64,000 bases of DNA from contig NZ_CP108508.1 of NCBI RefSeq assembly GCF_035917275.1, positions 6,634,001-6,698,000 on the forward strand, written 5' to 3'. A program made the position numbers and the translations under genes. The first letter of the stretch is position 1. The number at the start of each line of letters is the position of its first letter. Positions 35,037 to 45,069 of this stretch are shown here, one piece after another. The stretch is from Streptomyces sp. NBC_01237. GTDB lineage: Bacteria > Actinomycetota > Actinomycetes > Streptomycetales > Streptomycetaceae. The notes under the pieces are model-generated. The model did no database searches and had not been told where the DNA came from. It saw only the letters and a list, made by a program, of their open reading frames with translations.

Positions 35037-36343
35037 GTCTGACCACGATCCTGTTGACGATCCTGGGGATCGTCATCTTCGCCGTGGGCCTGTTGTTCTC
35101 GATCGCCTGGCACGAGCTGGGACACCTCTCGACCGCCAAACTCTTCGGCATCCGGGTACCGCAGTACATGGTCGGCTTCGGCCCGACCGTCTGGTCGCGG
35201 AAGAAGGGCGACACCGAGTACGGGATCAAGGCCATCCCGGCGGGCGGCTACATCCGCATGATCGGCATGTTCCCGCCCGGACCGGACGGCCGCATCGAAG
35301 CGCGCTCGACCTCGCCCTGGCGCGGGATGATCGAGGACGCCAGGTCCGCCGCCTTCGAGGAGCTCGAACCGGGCGACGAGACGCGGCTCTTCTACACGCG
35401 CAAACCGTGGAAGCGCGTCATCGTGATGTTCGCCGGACCGTTCATGAACCTGGTCCTGGCGATCGCGATCTTCCTCGGTGTGGCGATGACCTTCGGCTTC
35501 CAGACCCAGACCACCGAGGTCGCGGGCGTCCAGAAGTGCGTGATCTCGCAGAGCGACAAGCGCGACACCTGCAAGAAGTCCGACCCCGTCTCACCGGCGC
35601 AGGCCGCCGGACTGCAGAAGGGCGACCGGATCGTCGCCTTCGACGGCAAGAAGGTCGACGACTGGGCGACGCTCTCCGACCGCATCCGCGAGACCATCGG
35701 CCCCGCCACCCTCACCGTGCGGCGCGACGGTCAGGAAGTGACCCTGCACGCGGTGCTGCGCGAGAACGCCGTGGCGAAGAAGGACTCCAACGGCGAGGTC
35801 GTGCCCGACCAGTACATCAAGGCCGGCTACCTGGGCTTCGCCGCGCAGTCCGAGATCGTGCCGCTCTCCTTCGGCGACTCGGTCGACCGCATGGGCGACA
35901 TGATGGAGAACGGCGTCCACTCGATGATCGCCCTGCCCTCCAAGATCCCGGATCTCTGGGACGCGGCCTTCGGCGACGGGGACCGCGCCGACGACTCCCC
36001 GGTCGGGGTGGTCGGCGCGGCCAGGATCGGCGGCGAGGTGATGACGCTGGACGTCCCGGCGCAGAACCAGATCGCGATGATGCTGTTCCTGCTGGCCGGA
36101 TTCAATCTCTCGCTGTTCCTGTTCAACATGCTCCCGCTGCTCCCGCTGGACGGCGGACACATCGCGGGCGCCCTGTGGGAGGCCGTGCGCCGCAATGTGG
36201 CCAAGGTCTTCAAGCGTCCCGACCCGGGCCCGTTCGACGTGGCGAAGCTGATGCCGGTCGCCTATGTCGTCGCGGGGATCTTCATCTGCTTCACCCTGCT
36301 GGTCCTGGTCGCCGACATCGTGAACCCGGTGAAGATCTCCTGA
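35033..36343 (+). CDS. rseP: Site-2 membrane metalloprotease, RseP/M50 family
   Basis: A 436-residue intramembrane zinc protease that cleaves membrane proteins such as anti-sigma factors. The catalytic HELGH lies in the first span (residues 27-31). A PDZ domain occupies the middle ([20 protein letters not shown]). The third metal ligand is in [15 protein letters not shown] near the C-terminus, followed by a last span at [20 protein letters not shown]. Translation is coupled to dxr by ATGA overlap. The dxr-rseP-ispG order is conserved in actinobacteria. Confidence 0.94.
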   Translation: MSLTTILLTILGIVIFAVGLLFSIAWHELGHLSTAKLFGIRVPQYMVGFGPTVWSRKKGDTEYGIKAIPAGGYIRMIGMFPPGPDGRIEARSTSPWRGMIEDARSAAFEELEPGDETRLFYTRKPWKRVIVMFAGPFMNLVLAIAIFLGVAMTFGFQTQTTEVAGVQKCVISQSDKRDTCKKSDPVSPAQAAGLQKGDRIVAFDGKKVDDWATLSDRIRETIGPATLTVRRDGQEVTLHAVLRENAVAKKDSNGEVVPDQYIKAGYLGFAAQSEIVPLSFGDSVDRMGDMMENGVHSMIALPSKIPDLWDAAFGDGDRADDSPVGVVGAARIGGEVMTLDVPAQNQIAMMLFLLAGFNLSLFLFNMLPLLPLDGGHIAGALWEAVRRNVAKVFKRPDPGPFDVAKLMPVAYVVAGIFICFTLLVLVADIVNPVKIS

Positions 36344-36376
36344 CCGCACCGTCCGCCCCGGCAGTCGCTCAGGTGG

Positions 36377-36405
36377 CCGCCGGACACACACCCGGTGTCC
36401 GGCGG
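36377..36405. terminator. Hairpin in the rseP-ispG gap
   Basis: An 11-bp perfect stem (36377-36387 with 36395-36405) has a 7-base loop; its core is GCCGGACAC / GTGTCCGGC. It may terminate or attenuate between rseP and ispG. There is no T-tract. Confidence 0.5.
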
Positions 36406-36546
36406 GCCGTCACCGGATTGCCCGGGCGACGTGATGCGTCCGCCCCGGCTCCGGTGCCGTAACCTCGAAGGCCGGGGCCCGCCGATCCCGGGACCCCTGC
36501 CCACCTTGATCCGCACCTTGATCCACACCTTGGGGATGCTCAGCGC

Positions 36547-37701
36547 ATGACTGCGATTTCTCTCGGAATGCCGGCCGTTCCGACCAAGCTCGCCGACCGA
36601 AGGGTCAGTCGAAAGATCCAGGTCGGATCGGTCGCGGTCGGCGGGGACGCACCCGTGTCCGTGCAGTCGATGACGACGACGCGTACGTCGGACATCGGTG
36701 CGACGCTCCAGCAGATCGCCGAGCTGACGGCCTCCGGCTGCCAGATCGTGCGGGTGGCCTGCCCGACGCAGGACGACGCCGACGCGCTGGCGACGATCGC
36801 ACGGAAGTCGCAGCTCCCGGTCATCGCTGACATCCACTTCCAGCCGAAGTACGTCTTCGCGGCGATCGACGCGGGCTGCGCGGCGGTCCGGGTGAACCCG
36901 GGCAACATCAAGCAGTTCGACGACAAGGTCAAGGAGATCGCCAAGGCGGCCGGTGACGCGGGTACGCCGATCCGGATCGGTGTGAACGCGGGCTCGCTGG
37001 ACGCGCGGCTGCTGAAGAAGTACGGCAAGGCCACCCCCGAGGCTCTGGTGGAGTCGGCGCTGTGGGAGGCGTCGCTCTTCGAGGAGCACGGCTTCGGCGA
37101 CATCAAGATCTCGGTGAAGCACAACGACCCGGTCGTCATGGTCAACGCCTACCGTCAGCTGGCCGCGCAGAGCGACTACCCGCTGCACCTCGGTGTGACC
37201 GAGGCCGGCCCGGCGTTCCAGGGCACGATCAAGTCGGCCGTCGCGTTCGGCGCGCTGCTCTCGGAGGGCATCGGGGACACGATCCGGGTGTCCCTGTCGG
37301 CGCCGCCGGTCGAGGAGGTCAAGGTCGGCCTGCAGATCCTGGAGGCGCTGAACCTGAAGCAGCGGCGGCTGGAGATCGTGTCCTGCCCCTCGTGCGGCCG
37401 GGCGCAGGTGGATGTGTACAAGCTGGCGGACCAGGTCAGTGCCGGTCTTGAGGGCATGGAGGTCCCGCTGCGGGTCGCCGTGATGGGCTGTGTCGTCAAC
37501 GGTCCCGGTGAGGCCCGTGAGGCGGACCTCGGGGTGGCCTCCGGGAACGGCAAGGGCCAGATCTTCGTGAAGGGCGAGGTCATCAAGACCGTACCGGAAT
37601 CGAAGATCGTCGAGACCCTCATCGAAGAAGCCCTGAAGATCGCCGAGCAGATGGAGAAGGACGGCATCCCGTCCGGCGAACCCGAGGTCTCCATCAGCTG
37701 A
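36547..37701 (+). CDS. ispG: (E)-4-hydroxy-3-methylbut-2-enyl-diphosphate synthase
   Basis: A 384-residue [4Fe-4S] enzyme that converts ME-cyclodiphosphate to HMBPP, the penultimate MEP-pathway step. The N-terminal TIM-barrel begins [11 protein letters not shown] and includes ADIHFQPKY and RVNPGNI. Cluster ligands are the two cysteines of CPSCGR and the one in GCVVNGPGE, close to the conserved acidic residue. The ATG at 36547 gives the standard N-terminus. It follows rseP after a 203-base gap containing a hairpin, so it may be separately transcribed. Confidence 0.96.
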   Translation: MTAISLGMPAVPTKLADRRVSRKIQVGSVAVGGDAPVSVQSMTTTRTSDIGATLQQIAELTASGCQIVRVACPTQDDADALATIARKSQLPVIADIHFQPKYVFAAIDAGCAAVRVNPGNIKQFDDKVKEIAKAAGDAGTPIRIGVNAGSLDARLLKKYGKATPEALVESALWEASLFEEHGFGDIKISVKHNDPVVMVNAYRQLAAQSDYPLHLGVTEAGPAFQGTIKSAVAFGALLSEGIGDTIRVSLSAPPVEEVKVGLQILEALNLKQRRLEIVSCPSCGRAQVDVYKLADQVSAGLEGMEVPLRVAVMGCVVNGPGEAREADLGVASGNGKGQIFVKGEVIKTVPESKIVETLIEEALKIAEQMEKDGIPSGEPEVSIS

Positions 37702-37720
37702 CCCGCAGCTCAATACCGTT

Positions 37721-37759
37721 GCCGCGCCCCGCCGGACCCCGTGTCCCGCGGGGCGCGGC
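37721..37759. terminator. Nested hairpin after ispG
   Basis: A 12-bp perfect stem, GCCGCGCCCCGC (37721-37732) with GCGGGGCGCGGC (37748-37759), encloses a second short stem, GGAC/GTCC (37734-37737 with 37743-37746). It lies 20 bases after the ispG stop. Confidence 0.7.
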
Positions 37760-37879
37760 CGTCTCCGGGCGGGCCCGTGCCCGGAGCACCGCCCGGTCCC
37801 GTACCCGCATGCGAGCGGCGCCCCACAGCCTTGTTCGGTACAGTGCGGAAATCAGCAGACCGTATGGTGAGGCCCCCTC

Positions 37880-38725
37880 GTGTTGACGCAGACCACCACC
37901 CGGGTCCTCGAACCCAGCGACCTCGACGCAGCGCTCGCGATCCTGGAGAGCGAGCCCGTGGCCAATGCCTTTGTGACCTCGCGCGTGCAGGTCGCCGGGC
38001 TCGATCCCTGGCGCCTCGGCGGTGAGATGTGGGGCTGGTACGCCGACGGCAGGCTGCGCTCGCTCTGCTACTCCGGTGCCAACCTCGTCCCCGTCTGCGC
38101 CGGACCGGAAGCCGTCAGGGCCTTCGCCGACCGTGCCCGCAGGGCCGGCCGCCGCTGCTCCTCGATCGTCGGCCCCGCCGGGCCCACCGCCCAGCTGTGG
38201 CGCCTGCTGGAACCCGGCTGGGGCCCCGCCCGCGAGGTCCGGGCCAACCAGCCGCTGATGGTCACCGAGAGCCTGTCCGCCGAGGTGGCGCCCGACCCCT
38301 TCGTGCGCCGCATCCGCAAGGACGAGATGGACATCGTGATGCCGGCCTGCGTGGCGATGTTCACGGAGGAGGTCGGGATCTCCCCGCTGGCGGGTGACGG
38401 CGGGCTCCTCTACCAGGCACGCGTCGCCGAACTGATCGGCTCCGGCCGCTCCTTCGCCCGTATCGAGGACGGCAAGGTGCTCTTCAAGGCGGAGATCGGC
38501 GCCGCCACCACCCGGGCGTGCCAGATCCAGGGCGTCTGGGTCGCTCCCGAATTCCGTGGCCGCGGCCTCTCCGAGACGGGCATGGCGGCCGTTCTGGCCC
38601 ATGCGCTGGCCGATGTGGCCCCGGTCGTCAGCCTGTACGTGAACGACTACAACACCCCCGCGCGCAAGGCATACAGCCGTGTGGGCTTCCGCGAGGTCGG
38701 CGCCTTCATGAGCGTGCTGTTCTGA
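37880..38725 (+). CDS. GNAT acetyltransferase with N-terminal DUF4081 domain
   Basis: A 281-residue protein. The N-terminal half (~1-120) is a DUF4081-like domain (LEPSDLDAALAILESEPVAN, MWGWYADGRLRSLCY). The C-terminal half is a GNAT fold with the acetyl-CoA-binding segment VWVAPEFRGRGLSETGMAAV and the terminal NDYNTPARKAYSRVGF. The acceptor is unknown. The start is GTG at 37880; TATGGT at 37863-37868 may be a -10 box. The next gene, 29 bases away, encodes another GNAT protein, and this pair lies between ispG and proS. Confidence 0.88.
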   Translation: MLTQTTTRVLEPSDLDAALAILESEPVANAFVTSRVQVAGLDPWRLGGEMWGWYADGRLRSLCYSGANLVPVCAGPEAVRAFADRARRAGRRCSSIVGPAGPTAQLWRLLEPGWGPAREVRANQPLMVTESLSAEVAPDPFVRRIRKDEMDIVMPACVAMFTEEVGISPLAGDGGLLYQARVAELIGSGRSFARIEDGKVLFKAEIGAATTRACQIQGVWVAPEFRGRGLSETGMAAVLAHALADVAPVVSLYVNDYNTPARKAYSRVGFREVGAFMSVLF

Positions 38726-38742
38726 CCGTGCGAACGGGCCAG

Positions 38743-38748
38743 TAGGGT
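38743..38748 (+). promoter_or_regulatory. Candidate -10 box for the leaderless GNAT gene
   Basis: TAGGGT ends six bases before the ATG at 38755, with TCTGAC 16 bases upstream as a possible -35 box. The spacing implies a leaderless mRNA. Confidence 0.45.
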
Positions 38749-38754
38749 TCGCGC

Positions 38755-39360
38755 ATGGCAGCAGCAGTCCCCGGGAACGGCCCCGGAATCCCCGGCATCG
38801 TGATCGGCCCGCTCGATCTGGCCGCACGGGTCGACGAAGCCCTGCTCGTCCAGGCCGTCGCCTTCGGCCTCAGCCAGGACGAGATCGACGTGCGCCGCCA
38901 CATCGTCCTCAGACACCTGGACCATCCCTTCGCGCGGGCCCTCGGCGCCACCACCCCCACCGGGCGGCTCGTCGGCTTCGTCTACGGCCTGCCCAACAGC
39001 CGCACCCACTGGTGGTCCACCGTCGTCGAGCCCTATCTCCGGGCCACCGGCTCCGACGGCTGGCTCGACGACTCGTTCGTGATCACCGAGCTCCATGTCC
39101 ACCCGGACCACCAGCAGCGCGGTATCGGCCGGGCGCTGATCACCACCATCACCGACGCCGTCGACCACCCCCGCTCCATCCTCTCCGCGATCGACACGGA
39201 GAGCCCGGCACGCGGTCTGTACCGCGCGCTGGGCTACCAGGACCTGGCCCGTCAGGTGGTCTTCCCGAGCGCTCCGCTGCCGTACGCGGTGATGGGAGCA
39301 CCCCTGCCGCTGCGCCGCCCGGACCGAATCGATTTCCGCCCGCACGGGGCGCCCGGCTAA
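38755..39360 (+). CDS. GNAT-family N-acetyltransferase
   Basis: A 201-residue acetyltransferase. The central beta strand and acetyl-CoA loop are FVITELHVHPDHQQRGIGRA, with QQRGIG as the pyrophosphate-binding Q/R-x-x-G-x-G/A motif. SPARGLYRALGYQDL is the usual C-terminal block. The substrate is unknown. No Shine-Dalgarno sequence is visible, but promoter boxes lie directly before the ATG, suggesting leaderless translation. It ends 36 bases before proS. Confidence 0.88.
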   Translation: MAAAVPGNGPGIPGIVIGPLDLAARVDEALLVQAVAFGLSQDEIDVRRHIVLRHLDHPFARALGATTPTGRLVGFVYGLPNSRTHWWSTVVEPYLRATGSDGWLDDSFVITELHVHPDHQQRGIGRALITTITDAVDHPRSILSAIDTESPARGLYRALGYQDLARQVVFPSAPLPYAVMGAPLPLRRPDRIDFRPHGAPG

Positions 39361-39396
39361 TCTCGGCCACACCACCCTTGCGAGCAGGAGTTCACC

Positions 39397-41100
39397 ATGG
39401 CCCAGGTCCAGCGCATGTCCCGATTGATGATCAAGACACTGCGCGACGACCCGGCGGACGCCGAGACGCTCAACCACAAGCTGCTCGTCCGGGCCGGATA
39501 CGTCCGTCGCACCGCCGCCGGCATCTGGTCCTGGCTGCCCCTGGGCAAGAAGGTCCTGGAGAACATCACCCGCGTCGTCCGCGAGGAGATGGACGCCATC
39601 GGCGGCCAGGAGGTCCTGCTGCCCGCGCTGCTGCCCAAGGAGGCGTACGACGCCAGCGGGCGGTACGAGGAGTACGGCGACCTGCTCTTCAAGCTCAAGG
39701 ACCGCAAGGGCGCCGACTATCTGCTCGGCCCCACGCACGAGGAGATCTTCACCCAGGTCGTCAAGGACATGTGCTCGTCCTACAAGGACCTGCCCGTGAT
39801 CCTCTACCAGATCCAGACCAAGTACCGCGACGAGGCCCGCCCCCGCGCCGGTGTGCTGCGCGGACGCGAGTTCCAGATGAAGGACTCGTACTCCTTCGAC
39901 ACCACCGACGAGGGTCTGGCCGAGTCGTACCAGCTGCACCGCGACGCCTACATCCGGATCTTCGAGCGCCTGGGCCTCGACCACCGCATCGTCTCCGCCG
40001 TCTCCGGCGCCATGGGCGGCTCCGCGTCCGAGGAGTTCCTCGCCCCCGCCCCGGCCGGTGAGGACACCTTCGTCGACTGTCCCGCCTGCGACTACGCCGC
40101 CAACACGGAGGCCGTGACCTTCAGGGCCACCGCCGTCGACAGCTCCGCGACCGGCCCCGTCGAGGAGCTGGACACCCCCGACACCCCGACCATCGAGACC
40201 CTGGCCGCCCACCTCGGCGTCCCGGCCTCCGCCACCCTGAAGAACCTCCTGGTCAAGATCGACGGCGAGATCGTCGCCGTGGGCGTCCCCGGTGACCGCG
40301 AGGTCGACCTGGGCAAGCTCGGCGAGCACCTGGCCCCCGCCGTGGTCGAGCTGGTCACGGCCGAGGACTTCGTGGACCGCCCCGACCTGGTACGCGGCTA
40401 CGTCGGCCCGCAGGGTCTGGAGAAGGTCCGCTACATCGCCGACCCCCGCATCGCCGCGGGCACCGCCTGGATCACCGGCGCGAACAAGCCCGGCACCCAC
40501 GCGAAGAACGTCGTCGCGGGCCGCGACTTCGAGGTCGACGACTACCTCGACGTCGTCGTGGTCGAGGCGGGCGACCCCTGCCCCAACTGCGGCACCGGCC
40601 TCCAGCTGGACCGCGCCATCGAGATCGGCCACATCTTCCAGCTCGGCCGCAAGTTCGCCGACGCCTTCCAGCTCGACGTGCTCGGCCAGCAGGGCAAGCC
40701 GGTCCGGGTGACGATGGGCTCGTACGGCATCGGCGTCTCCCGTGCGGTGGCCGCGCTCGCCGAGCAGACCGCCGACGACAAGGGCCTGTGCTGGCCCCGC
40801 GAGATCGCCCCGGCCGACGTCCACGTCGTCGCCGCGGGCAAGGCCCTCCAGACGGAGCTGGCCCTCGACGTCTCCGAGAAGCTCAACGCGGCCGGCGTCC
40901 GGGTCATGGTCGACGACCGCGCGGGCGTCTCGCCCGGCGTGAAGTTCACCGACGCCGAGCTGATCGGCGTACCGAAGATCCTGGTCGCGGGCCGCCGCTC
41001 GGCCGAGGGCGTCCTGGAACTGAAGGACCGCCGCACCGGCGAGCGCGAGGAGCTGACCGTCGACGAGGCGATCGCCCGCCTCATCGCCGACCAGGGCTGA
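39397..41100 (+). CDS. proS: Prolyl-tRNA synthetase
   Basis: A 567-residue class II synthetase charging tRNA-Pro. Motif 2 appears in [20 protein letters not shown] and motif 3 in [19 protein letters not shown]. Between them an INS/YbaK-like editing domain (~225-385) contains [20 protein letters not shown], typical of the bacterial long form. The C-terminal anticodon-binding domain includes [20 protein letters not shown]. The ATG at 39397 has AGGAG six bases upstream. A strong terminator follows. Confidence 0.96.
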   Translation: MAQVQRMSRLMIKTLRDDPADAETLNHKLLVRAGYVRRTAAGIWSWLPLGKKVLENITRVVREEMDAIGGQEVLLPALLPKEAYDASGRYEEYGDLLFKLKDRKGADYLLGPTHEEIFTQVVKDMCSSYKDLPVILYQIQTKYRDEARPRAGVLRGREFQMKDSYSFDTTDEGLAESYQLHRDAYIRIFERLGLDHRIVSAVSGAMGGSASEEFLAPAPAGEDTFVDCPACDYAANTEAVTFRATAVDSSATGPVEELDTPDTPTIETLAAHLGVPASATLKNLLVKIDGEIVAVGVPGDREVDLGKLGEHLAPAVVELVTAEDFVDRPDLVRGYVGPQGLEKVRYIADPRIAAGTAWITGANKPGTHAKNVVAGRDFEVDDYLDVVVVEAGDPCPNCGTGLQLDRAIEIGHIFQLGRKFADAFQLDVLGQQGKPVRVTMGSYGIGVSRAVAALAEQTADDKGLCWPREIAPADVHVVAAGKALQTELALDVSEKLNAAGVRVMVDDRAGVSPGVKFTDAELIGVPKILVAGRRSAEGVLELKDRRTGEREELTVDEAIARLIADQG

Positions 41101-41123
41101 TCTAAGCGCCCGCACGGACGACG

Positions 41124-41159
41124 AAGGCCCCCGCGCACCTCAGGTGCGCGGGGGCCTTT
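41124..41159 (+). terminator. Intrinsic terminator of proS
   Basis: A 17-bp perfect stem (41124-41140 with 41142-41158) closes on a very tight CTCAG turn, giving AAGGCCCCCGCGCACCT and its complement, with TTTC at the 3' end. It lies 23 bases after the proS stop. Confidence 0.88.
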
Positions 41160-41254
41160 CGCAGCGGTCGGGCGGCATCGGGGCCGGATTCCGCCGGCCG
41201 GCGGGGCACCGGGCCGGGGCGCACCCCCGGTCGGCGCCCTGCCGGGGCGGGTGC

Positions 41255-42178
41255 CTACAGCCACCCCGCGAACTCCAGCGTCACCTCGCCGGTCTGCCGC
41301 CGTCCCTCGGCCAGCGCCCGGGTCCCCGACTCCACTGCCCGGAACAGCGTCCAGCCGTGCAGCCGTTCCTGCTCCACATCCAGCGACTCCGCGAGCTTCT
41401 TGACCCTCCGGCGGGCCGTCACGGGGCCGCCGGGCGAGGCGATCAGATCCTCCACCCGGTCGCGCACCAGCCGTGCCAGGTCATAGGCGCGCTCACCCAC
41501 CAGCGGCTCCGGTCCGACCGTCAGCCACGGCGCGCGCTCACCCGACAGCACCTTGCTCTGGCGGAAGTTGCCGTGCAGCAGCAGGAGTTCGGGGGAGTGG
41601 GCGACCAACTCCTCGCGAGCGGCCAGGGCCGCGGAGACGAGCGGGGCCAGTACCGGGTCCGCCTCGGCGGCGGCCCGCATCGGGCCCGCCTGACGGGCGG
41701 TCCGCTCGGTGACCGTCTCGAAAGTGTGTCCGGCGGGCGGTTCGACCCACAGCCGTCGCACCGTGCCCGCCGCCTCCAGCAGGGCCTTCGCCTCCGGCAG
41801 CGAACGCAGCGACACCTCGTGGTGCAGCCGCTCCAGCAGCAGCCCGCCGGGCGGTGCCGCGTCGGCGCCCGGAAGGTCCAGGAGCTGTACCGCGCCCCAG
41901 CCGTTCCAGTGGGCCAGCGCCGCCCGTTCGTGCTCGGGCCCGGCCGCCGACGGGGCGATCTTCAGCACGGCCGGGGTCCCGTCGGGCCGCCGGACCAGCA
42001 GCACCAGACCGCTGCGTCCACCGGGGGCGACCGCCCGTTCGACGGACAGATCCCGTCCGTTCCCGGTCAGTGCCTCCTCGGTGAGTGCGGGGAGCCGGCC
42101 GAGCCAGTCGGCGGCGACAGCGTCCCCGTACATCTCGCCGAGCGCTCGCACCAGACGCTGCGGCGGTTCGAAACCCAT
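41255..42178 (-). CDS. Aminoglycoside-phosphotransferase-like protein with degenerate active site (predicted pseudokinase)
   Basis: A 307-residue protein resembling the APH(6)/hydroxyurea-phosphotransferase family: WLGRLPALTEEAL at the N-terminus, Lys73 in AVLKIAPS, GGLLLERL, and PLVGERAYDLARLVRDR. The catalytic loop, usually HGDxHxxN, reads HGNFRQSKV at residues 202-210, so the catalytic Asp is Asn204 and the later His and Asn are absent. The metal-binding Asp normally in IDP before PLVG is Gly222 (TVGPEPLVG). Phosphotransfer is therefore unlikely, and a binding or regulatory role is inferred. It is the last of three minus-strand genes, 29 bases after the DUF4439 gene. It should not be called a resistance gene. 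Confidence 0.82.
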   Translation of the reverse strand: MGFEPPQRLVRALGEMYGDAVAADWLGRLPALTEEALTGNGRDLSVERAVAPGGRSGLVLLVRRPDGTPAVLKIAPSAAGPEHERAALAHWNGWGAVQLLDLPGADAAPPGGLLLERLHHEVSLRSLPEAKALLEAAGTVRRLWVEPPAGHTFETVTERTARQAGPMRAAAEADPVLAPLVSAALAAREELVAHSPELLLLHGNFRQSKVLSGERAPWLTVGPEPLVGERAYDLARLVRDRVEDLIASPGGPVTARRRVKKLAESLDVEQERLHGWTLFRAVESGTRALAEGRRQTGEVTLEFAGWL

Positions 42179-42207
42179 ACCTGCCTTGTTCCCTTTCAGA
42201 GCCTTCT

Positions 42208-42717
42208 TCAGTGCGTCCCGTCGGCCCCGGCGGCCTCCACGGGTGCCGACGCGGCCGGTTCGCGGCCGGTGGCCCGCTCGGCAAGCCCAGGAAAGGCTAC
42301 GCCGCTGCCCCGCCAGCGGGCCGCGCGCACCGCGGCCTCGCGCAGGGCGCCCGCGGCCTCCCGCCGCAACGGCCCCTCGGCGGCGCGTACGAGATCGGAG
42401 TAGACACCGGCGACCCGGTCCTCCAGCACCGCGGCCAGCCGCACCGCCGACGCCGAGTCCGCCACCGCGAACGGCAGAGCGTACGCGGCGTCCGCCGCGA
42501 CCGGCGTACCGCCCAGGTCACGCACGGTGCGTACCAGTGCGTCACGGCGGGCCCGGTGGCCGTCGTGCGCCGCCCCGGCCTCGCCGCGCCGCTTGCCGGC
42601 GACCCGGCCGCCCAGCGCCCCGTAGCCGTACACCGCGGCGTGCTCCGCGGCGAGCGCGGCCTGTGCGGCGGTCAGGGCGGGTGCGGGCTTGTCCTCGTTG
42701 CCGGCCTGCGTGGTCAT
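42208..42717 (-). CDS. DUF4439 ferritin-like protein
   Basis: A 169-residue mostly helical protein. LTAAQAALAAEHAAVYGYGA at the N-terminus carries the EHAAVYGYG block of DUF4439, a ferritin-like four-helix family; RARRDALVRTVRDLGGTPV is the second block. Two helices rich in Ala and Arg follow. Function is unknown. The ATG at 42717 overlaps the stop of the preceding lipoprotein gene (ATGA), so the two are translationally coupled and their products may act together. Confidence 0.85.
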   Translation of the reverse strand: MTTQAGNEDKPAPALTAAQAALAAEHAAVYGYGALGGRVAGKRRGEAGAAHDGHRARRDALVRTVRDLGGTPVAADAAYALPFAVADSASAVRLAAVLEDRVAGVYSDLVRAAEGPLRREAAGALREAAVRAARWRGSGVAFPGLAERATGREPAASAPVEAAGADGTH

Positions 42718-43229
42718 GACGAGGTCTCCTTGGCCAGTTCGGTGAGCAGATACGCGTGGGCCGCGCAGGCCGCGGCGACCGAGGCCAGCAGCCGGGCCAG
42801 CTCCGGCTCCGCCGTCAGCAGCGCCTTGGTGTGCGCGTCGGCCGCCCGCCGTTCGGCCGCGGCCAGCTCCTTCAGCGCACTCCTCGCGTCGGTCCCGGGG
42901 GGCGTCCTGACGAAGGAGAGCGACTGCGCCTTCCCGGCGCCCTCCAGGAGGGCCTTCACGTGTTCCCCCACGGCCGCCCGCAGGGGGGCGAGCCCCGCCG
43001 CGGTCGCCGGGTGGGCCGTGGCGACGTCCTCGTACCGGGCGAGCAGCTCGGCACCGGTCCGGGCGGCCGTCGCCCGCCGGGTCCGTTCGGCCCGCACCGC
43101 CGCGGCACTCACGGCGCCCCCGCGGCCCCCGGTTGCGCTGTCGCCCCCGCAGCCGGCCAGCACCGCTCCCGCCGCCAGCACCCCCGTCGCGGTGAGCGCC
43201 CCCCTGCGCGTCGTCCCCGTGCGCCGCAC
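42714..43229 (-). CDS. Putative lipoprotein with helical ferritin-like body
   Basis: A 171-residue exported lipoprotein. A basic n-region (RRTGTTRRGAL), a hydrophobic stretch and the lipobox LAGC at residues ~24-27 indicate membrane anchoring. The mature part is Ala-rich and helical, with HPATAAGLAPLRAAVGEHV and AAERRAADAHTKALLTAEPE. The body somewhat resembles the DUF4439 protein encoded next, suggesting related folds. The GTG at 43229 has AAGGAG four bases upstream. It is divergent from rimP and is the first gene of the three-gene operon with the DUF4439 and pseudokinase genes. Confidence 0.85.
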   Translation of the reverse strand: MRRTGTTRRGALTATGVLAAGAVLAGCGGDSATGGRGGAVSAAAVRAERTRRATAARTGAELLARYEDVATAHPATAAGLAPLRAAVGEHVKALLEGAGKAQSLSFVRTPPGTDARSALKELAAAERRAADAHTKALLTAEPELARLLASVAAACAAHAYLLTELAKETSS

Positions 43230-43406
43230 TTTTCTCCTTCGAGCCGGGACCGGTCCTGACCGGATCTGTCCTGAAGTGATCACCGCAGGCGAGCGTACCC
43301 GCGGGAGGCGGGGCCGGCGGACGGCAACACCCCTCGGGACCGGATACCCTTTGACCTGACGCACGACGATCCCCACAACAGCACACGCGGCCGAGGAGTC
43401 ACCCGG

Positions 43407-43913
43407 ATGAGCACCACCCAGAGCGAGAGGCTGCGCGGACTGCTCGAACCACTCGTCAGCGCGAAGCAGCTGGATCTCGAAGAGATCGAGGTTTCCCGGG
43501 CAGGCCGCCGTCGCGTGCTGCGGATCATCGTGGATTCCGACGAGGGCGTGGAGCTCGACACCTGCGCCGAGCTGAGCCGCGAGATCTCCGAGAAGCTCGA
43601 CGAGACCGACGCGATGGGCGAGGACGAGTACGTCCTCGAAGTGAGCTCTCCGGGCGCCGACCGCCCGCTGACCGAGCACCGCCACTACGTACGCGCCACC
43701 GGCAGGCTGGCCAGGTTCCAGCTGTCCGCCGCAGCGGGCGCCGACGAGCTGGTCGCCCGCATCCTGGCCGTCGACGACGAAGGACTCGACCTCGAAGTGC
43801 CGGGCGTCAAGGGCCGCAGGCCCACGTCCCGCCGGGTCGCCTTCGCCGACATCGCCAAGGCGCGCGTGGAGATCGAATTCAACCGCAAGGACAAGAAGGA
43901 AGAGGAGGCGTAG
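43407..43913 (+). CDS. rimP: Ribosome maturation factor RimP
   Basis: A 168-residue protein needed for 30S subunit maturation. The N-terminal domain includes [20 protein letters not shown] and [34 protein letters not shown] is the family hallmark leading into the SH3-like C-terminal domain. The ATG at 43407 has GAGGAG upstream. It heads the conserved rimP-nusA-ylxR-infB operon, and nusA begins two bases after its stop. TTGACC at 43351-43356 is a possible -35 box. Confidence 0.95.
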   Translation: MSTTQSERLRGLLEPLVSAKQLDLEEIEVSRAGRRRVLRIIVDSDEGVELDTCAELSREISEKLDETDAMGEDEYVLEVSSPGADRPLTEHRHYVRATGRLARFQLSAAAGADELVARILAVDDEGLDLEVPGVKGRRPTSRRVAFADIAKARVEIEFNRKDKKEEEA

Positions 43914-43915
43914 CC

Positions 43916-44956
43916 GTGGACATCGATGTGAAGCTTCTGAAGGGCTTGGCGCAGAGCAAGGAGATCCCCTTCGAGGTGCTCGTCGGGGCGATCGAATCGG
44001 CCCTCCTCATCGCGTACCACCACACCCCCCACAGCCACCGCCGGGCACGCGTGAAGCTGGACGACTCCGGCCACGTCACGGTGTGGGCGAAGGAGGACCC
44101 GGCCGACCTCGAAGAGGGCCAGGAGGCCAAGGAGTTCGACGACACCCCGTCCGACTTCGGCCGTATCGCCGCGTCCACCGCCAAGCAGGTCATCATGCAG
44201 CGGCTGCGTGACGCGGAGGACGACAAGACCTTCGGCGAGTACGCCGGCCACGAGGGGGATGTCGTCACCGGCGTCGTCCAGCAGGGCAAGGACCCGAAGA
44301 ACGTCCTGGTCGACATCGGCAAGATGGAAGCGATCCTGCCGGTGCAGGAGCAGGTGCCGGGCGAGGAGTACACCCACGGCCTGCGCCTTCGCACGTACGT
44401 CGTACGGGTGGCGAAGGGCGTGCGCGGTCCGTCCGTGACGCTGTCGCGCACCCACCCCAACCTGGTGAAGAAGCTCTTCGCACTGGAGGTCCCGGAGATC
44501 GCCGACGGTTCCGTCGAGATCTGCGCGATCGCCCGCGAGGCCGGCCACCGTACGAAGATCGCGGTCCGTTCGACCCGTTCCGGCCTCAACCCCAAGGGCG
44601 CCTGCATCGGCCCGATGGGCGGCCGTGTGCGCAATGTCATGGCCGAGCTGCACGGCGAGAAGATCGACATCGTGGACTGGTCGGACGACCCGGCCGAGAT
44701 GGTCGCCAACGCCCTGTCGCCCGCCCGGGTGAGCGAGGTGGAGGTCGTGGACCTCGGCGCCCGGTCCGCACGGGTCACCGTCCCGGACTACCAGCTGTCG
44801 CTGGCGATCGGCAAGGAGGGGCAGAACGCCCGTCTCGCCGCCCGTCTCACCGGCTGGCGCATCGACATCCGGCCGGACACCGAGACGGACGCCGAGCGCG
44901 ACATCGCCGACCGCGAGCGGGCCGAGCGGGCCCGGGAGCGCTCGGAAAGGCGTTGA
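43916..44956 (+). CDS. nusA: Transcription termination/antitermination factor NusA
   Basis: A 346-residue RNA polymerase-binding factor affecting pausing and termination. The N-terminal domain ([20 protein letters not shown]) is followed by an S1 domain ([20 protein letters not shown]) and two KH domains ([39 protein letters not shown]). It lacks the C-terminal acidic repeats of enterobacterial NusA, as is normal for actinobacteria. The GTG at 43916 follows AGAGGAGG and lies two bases after the rimP stop. Confidence 0.96.
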   Translation: MDIDVKLLKGLAQSKEIPFEVLVGAIESALLIAYHHTPHSHRRARVKLDDSGHVTVWAKEDPADLEEGQEAKEFDDTPSDFGRIAASTAKQVIMQRLRDAEDDKTFGEYAGHEGDVVTGVVQQGKDPKNVLVDIGKMEAILPVQEQVPGEEYTHGLRLRTYVVRVAKGVRGPSVTLSRTHPNLVKKLFALEVPEIADGSVEICAIAREAGHRTKIAVRSTRSGLNPKGACIGPMGGRVRNVMAELHGEKIDIVDWSDDPAEMVANALSPARVSEVEVVDLGARSARVTVPDYQLSLAIGKEGQNARLAARLTGWRIDIRPDTETDAERDIADRERAERARERSERR

Positions 44957-45069
44957 CCCGGACCCGCTCGAAGGAATAGATCTGGGTGGCAAGCCGCTGA
45001 GATCACGACAACATCCGTTCGATTCTTGCCCCAAAGGGGTGGGGTCGTTACGGGGAGGTAGACTTAACC

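Noticed and set aside
38647..41115. An 822-codon minus-strand open frame opposite proS and a GNAT gene
   Set aside because: Antisense of a tRNA synthetase with complete class II motifs; no independent support.
41255..42178. Calling the APH-like gene an antibiotic resistance gene
   Set aside because: Catalytic and metal-binding aspartates are replaced, so phosphotransferase activity is not supported.
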